From: an uncultured Oscillospiraceae bacterium
GTDB lineage: Bacteria; Bacillota; Clostridia; Oscillospirales; Oscillospiraceae
Direction of reading: 5' to 3'
Assembly (NCBI GenBank): GCA_934659475.1
Contig: CAKUHX010000061.1
Coordinates: 1 to 8,847, forward strand
DNA: 8,847 bases
Shown: piece after piece, positions 6,918 through 8,847 of the stretch
How positions within the stretch are numbered: the first letter of the stretch is position 1
How the letters are laid out: every line of letters begins with the position of its first letter
Translations under genes and position numbers: made by a program
Notes under the pieces: model-generated
What the model was told of the DNA's origin: nothing
Database searches by the model: none
Seen by the model: the letters and a program-made list of their open reading frames with translations, nothing else

Positions 6918-7514
6918 ATGGGAAAAGAATACAAGTCTTCCGCCGCCACCCGCCGGGCCATCAGCGAGGCGCTGAAGGCCCTGATGCTCCAAAAGCCCCT
7001 GGACAAGATCACCATCGGGGAGATCATGGACGCCTGCGGCATGCGGCGGCAGCATTTTTACTACTACTTTACGGATATTTACGACCTGCTCCGCTGGACC
7101 TTCGAGGAGGAGGCCCTCCAGCTGCGCCGGGAGCAGAGCGGCGACCTGCCCTGGCAGGAGGGGCTGCTCCAGCTGTTCCACTACATCGCCGACCACCGGG
7201 CCATCTGCCTGTGCGCCCTGGACTCTCTGGGCCGGGAATATCTGAAGCAGCTGTTTGAAACGGACATCAGCGGCATCGTGCGCCGCACGGTGGACCGGCT
7301 GGCGCGGGAAAACGGCTTTCCGGAGAACGCCGCCATGGAGGACACCGCCGTCCGCTTCCTCACCCTCGCTCTGGCCGGGGTGATGGAGAGTTGGCTGCGG
7401 GGCGAGCTGACCCAGACCCCGGAGGAGCTGATCGGCATCTTCAGCACCATTTTTCAGGACTACATCCGCGGCGTAAAGCTCCGCCCCTCCGGGGCGGAGG
7501 GCGCCGCTCAGTGA
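6918..7514 (+). CDS. TetR/AcrR-family transcriptional regulator (DhaS-like)
   Basis: A 198-residue DNA-binding regulator. The N-terminal helix-turn-helix (about 30-51) reads KITIGEIMDACGMRRQHFYYYF, followed by TDIYDLLRWTFEEE. This is the pattern of the DhaS-like TetR branch (C-terminal domain of the TetR_C_8 kind), with a tyrosine-rich recognition helix. The C-terminal half is all-helical and would bind a ligand or a partner protein; nothing shows the ligand. The start is ATG 6918 because GGAGG (6907-6911) lies 6 bases upstream and the promoter ends just before it; the in-frame ATG at 6867 is rejected. It is divergent from the MMPL operon, the classic arrangement for a local repressor of an efflux-type operon, and 21 bases upstream of the kinase-like gene, so probably co-transcribed with it. 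Family is certain; the target is inferred. Confidence 0.93.
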   Translation: MGKEYKSSAATRRAISEALKALMLQKPLDKITIGEIMDACGMRRQHFYYYFTDIYDLLRWTFEEEALQLRREQSGDLPWQEGLLQLFHYIADHRAICLCALDSLGREYLKQLFETDISGIVRRTVDRLARENGFPENAAMEDTAVRFLTLALAGVMESWLRGELTQTPEELIGIFSTIFQDYIRGVKLRPSGAEGAAQ

Positions 7515-7535
7515 TATGGAGCAAGGAGGATCGTT

Positions 7536-8150
7536 ATGGGAAATCGTGTGATCGCCCTGGGCCGCCAGTTCGGCAGCGGCGGCCGTGAGATCGGCCGCAA
7601 GCTCAGCGACGCACTGGGCTTCGGCTACTATGATCGGGAGCTGATCTCTCTGGCCGCCCAGCGGGCCGAGGTAGACGAGCGGGTCTTTGAGGAGAAGGAC
7701 GAAAAGGCCAGCAGCCCCTGGCTGTTCAAGGGCTTTTACGACGGCGGCCCCCGGGTGCAGCAGGGGCAGTCCGCCGAGGATGTGCTCTTCCAGATGCAGA
7801 GCGAGGTCATTCTGGAGCTGGCCGCCAAGGAAAACTGCATCATCGTGGGCCGCTGCGCAGACCATGTGCTGGAGAGCCGGGGGCTGAACTGCCTGAGCCT
7901 GTTCATCTGCGCCCCCTTCCAGTGGCGGGTCCGGCACCGCATGGCGATCGAGCATATCGACGAAAAGGCCGCGGCCGCCGCAGTGGAAAAGTTCGACAAG
8001 CAGCGGGAGAAGTATTACTCCCACTACACCGGCCGCCCCTGGGGCCTGCCGGAGAACTACGACCTGTGCGTCAACAGCGCCCGGCTGGGCATCGACCGCA
8101 CCGCCGCCCTGCTGGCCCAGCACTGCCGTGAGCTGTTCCAGACCCTGTGA
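7536..8150 (+). CDS. Cytidylate-kinase-like P-loop protein
   Basis: A 204-residue protein of the cytidylate-kinase-like family (Pfam Cytidylate_kin2 type), which has a nucleoside monophosphate kinase fold but whose members are mostly without a proven substrate. Visible motifs are the phosphate-binding loop GRQFGSGGREIG (9-20), which has no classic GKST; YYDREL (31-36); a strand and helix IIVGRCADHVL (102-112); the Arg-rich lid-like RVRHR (131-135); KYYSHYTGRPWG (159-170); and the C-terminal NYDLCVNSARLGID (174-187), all typical of this family. The start is fixed by AAGGAGG (7523-7529) 6 bases before ATG. The gene follows the TetR gene by 21 bases, so they likely share a transcript. No terminator with a T-run was found after the stop. 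It is not the canonical Cmk of nucleotide metabolism, which has a different P-loop and length. Confidence 0.88.
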   Translation: MGNRVIALGRQFGSGGREIGRKLSDALGFGYYDRELISLAAQRAEVDERVFEEKDEKASSPWLFKGFYDGGPRVQQGQSAEDVLFQMQSEVILELAAKENCIIVGRCADHVLESRGLNCLSLFICAPFQWRVRHRMAIEHIDEKAAAAAVEKFDKQREKYYSHYTGRPWGLPENYDLCVNSARLGIDRTAALLAQHCRELFQTL

Positions 8151-8247
8151 CTGCCCCGCCCGCCGGAAAAAGTGCCCAAGAATGGAAAGGGGCGGAAACT
8201 CATCCGTTCATTTCCCTCCGCCGGTCAAAAGTTCATAAAATATTCAG

Positions 8248-8276
8248 TTGAAATGGCCGGGGGAGTATGATAAAAT
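8248..8276 (+). promoter_or_regulatory. SigA-like promoter of the small P-loop gene
   Basis: TTGAAA (8248-8253) and TAAAAT (8271-8276) are separated by 17 bases in an AT-rich pocket of otherwise GC-rich DNA. Transcription would start near 8283, about 47 bases before the ATG at 8330. Confidence 0.72.
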
Positions 8277-8300
8277 GACTGTAAGGAAGGGGACTCCCCC
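8259..8300. promoter_or_regulatory. Inverted repeat GGGGGAGT/ACTCCCCC around the -10 box and start site
   Basis: A perfect 8-bp inverted repeat (8259-8266 with 8293-8300, 26 bases apart) brackets the -10 box and the expected transcription start of the small P-loop gene. Its left arm is inside the promoter spacer, so the full repeat would not be in the RNA; this favours a protein-binding site over an RNA hairpin. The arms are low-complexity G/C runs, so chance is possible. Confidence 0.35.
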
Positions 8301-8329
8301 CATTGAATATCGCCAAAGGAGTGATCAAC

Positions 8330-8740
8330 ATGGTTCGTGTTATCATGGGTAAGAAGGGCTCTGGCAAAACCAAGCAGGTCATCGACATGATCAACGCCGC
8401 CGTTCAAAGCGAACACGGAAATGTGGTTTGCATCGAGAAGGGCAATAAGCTCACCTTCGACATCCATTATCAGATCCGTCTGGTAGAGGCCAGCCAGTAT
8501 GACATCGCCACCTATCCCGCCCTGAAGGGCTTTGTCAGCGGCCTGTATGCCGGCAATTACGACATCACCCACATCTTTATCGACAGCCTGACCAAGATCG
8601 TCAAGGTGGACAGCGACCGGGATACCGAGGATTTCCTGGATTGGCTGGAGCGCTTTTCCGAGGCTCACGGCATCAAGTTCACCATCACCATCAGCGACGA
8701 TGCCGAGCTGGCTTCCGACGGTGTGAAGAAATATTTCTGA
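8330..8740 (+). CDS. Small P-loop ATPase-like protein of unknown function
   Basis: A 136-residue cytoplasmic protein with an early, canonical Walker A motif (GKKGSGKT, residues 7-14) and a Walker B-like strand (HIFID, Asp85). It is only about half the size of most P-loop ATPases and shows no further domain, signal peptide or membrane span. Similar short proteins in gut Clostridia are, as I recall, usually named hypothetical or PilT-like ATP-binding proteins; there is no pilus gene here, so I would not use that name. The start is ATG 8330 because AAAGGAG (8315-8321) lies 8 bases upstream; the in-frame TTG at 8303 has no such site. It is a single-gene unit with its own promoter (8248-8276) and terminator (8748-8796). 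The sequence shows nucleotide binding; the role is unknown. Confidence 0.9.
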   Translation: MVRVIMGKKGSGKTKQVIDMINAAVQSEHGNVVCIEKGNKLTFDIHYQIRLVEASQYDIATYPALKGFVSGLYAGNYDITHIFIDSLTKIVKVDSDRDTEDFLDWLERFSEAHGIKFTITISDDAELASDGVKKYF

Positions 8741-8747
8741 GCTTCCT

Positions 8748-8796
8748 TCAGAAAGCCCTCCTGTCAGGGGGGCTTTCTGACGTTTTATGCTTTTTT
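8748..8796 (+). terminator. Intrinsic terminator after the small P-loop gene
   Basis: A 14-bp stem (8748-8761 with 8767-8780, arm TCAGAAAGCCCTCC, one T-G wobble) has the 5-base loop TGTCA. It is followed by GTTTTATGC and then TTTTTT at 8791-8796. It begins 7 bases after the stop codon. The last T-run ends just 2 bases before the ribosome binding site of the next gene. Confidence 0.9.
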
Positions 8797-8811
8797 ATAG
8801 GAGGTATCCCC

Positions 8812-8847
8812 TTGGATCGTCTCAAGCGCTGCTGGCCGCTGCTGCGC
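8812..8847 (+). CDS. Start of an unidentified gene, cut by the window edge
   Basis: AGGAGG (8799-8804) is followed after 7 bases by TTG (8812-8814) and an open frame of 12 codons to the end of the window, reading MDRLKRCWPLLR. The basic residues followed by hydrophobic ones could begin a signal peptide or membrane anchor, but 12 residues are too few to name a family. No promoter is visible between the preceding terminator and this gene, so it may rely on read-through or on a promoter inside the upstream gene. Confidence 0.6.
   Translation, partial: MDRLKRCWPLLR

Noticed and set aside
6900..8123. A 407-codon minus-strand open frame under the TetR and kinase-like genes
   Set aside because: It overlaps two well-supported plus-strand genes with their own ribosome binding sites and has low-complexity composition.
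8191..8222. GGCGGA/TCCGCC inverted repeat after the kinase-like gene
   Set aside because: A 6-bp stem with a 20-base loop and no following T-run; not a convincing terminator.

Overview
The window is GC-rich and has Firmicutes-type signals: strong AGGAGG-like ribosome binding sites, SigA-type -35/-10 boxes, TTG and GTG starts, and hairpin plus T-run terminators. Together with the gene content (GLUG-repeat surface protein, two-gene MMPL operon, DhaS-like TetR regulator, cytidylate-kinase-like protein), this suggests a high-GC gut Clostridia member, most likely Oscillospiraceae of the Flavonifractor/Lawsonibacter type. The assignment is an inference from style and protein families; no rRNA or tRNA gene is present to confirm it.

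Layout. (1) Bases 1-482 (+) are the 3' third of glucose-6-phosphate isomerase. (2) Bases 483-796 are non-coding but not empty. They hold a cluster of small hairpins (about 521-648), a second and only synonymously different copy of the last 15 codons and stop of the isomerase gene (652-699), and a strong bidirectional terminator (763-798). (3) Bases 797-6600 (-) form a translationally coupled two-gene operon: an MMPL/RND-family membrane transporter, then a secreted, membrane-anchored 1076-residue protein made of GLUG beta-repeats interrupted by a roughly 340-residue helical arm. (4) Bases 6601-6917 are a divergent promoter region with one SigA-like promoter facing each way. (5) Bases 6918-8150 (+) carry a TetR-family regulator and a cytidylate-kinase-like P-loop protein 21 bases apart. 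(6) Bases 8330-8740 (+) encode a small P-loop ATPase-like protein with its own promoter and terminator. (7) The first 12 codons of another gene, starting with TTG, lie at the right edge.

How they may work together. The TetR regulator faces the MMPL operon across a shared regulatory region and is the obvious candidate to control it. The MMPL protein and the GLUG/coiled-coil protein overlap by ATGA and are probably made together, so the surface protein may be an extracytoplasmic partner of the transporter. The points most worth a second look are the duplicated isomerase tail with its hairpin cluster, and the beta-solenoid/helical-arm architecture paired with an MMPL pump.
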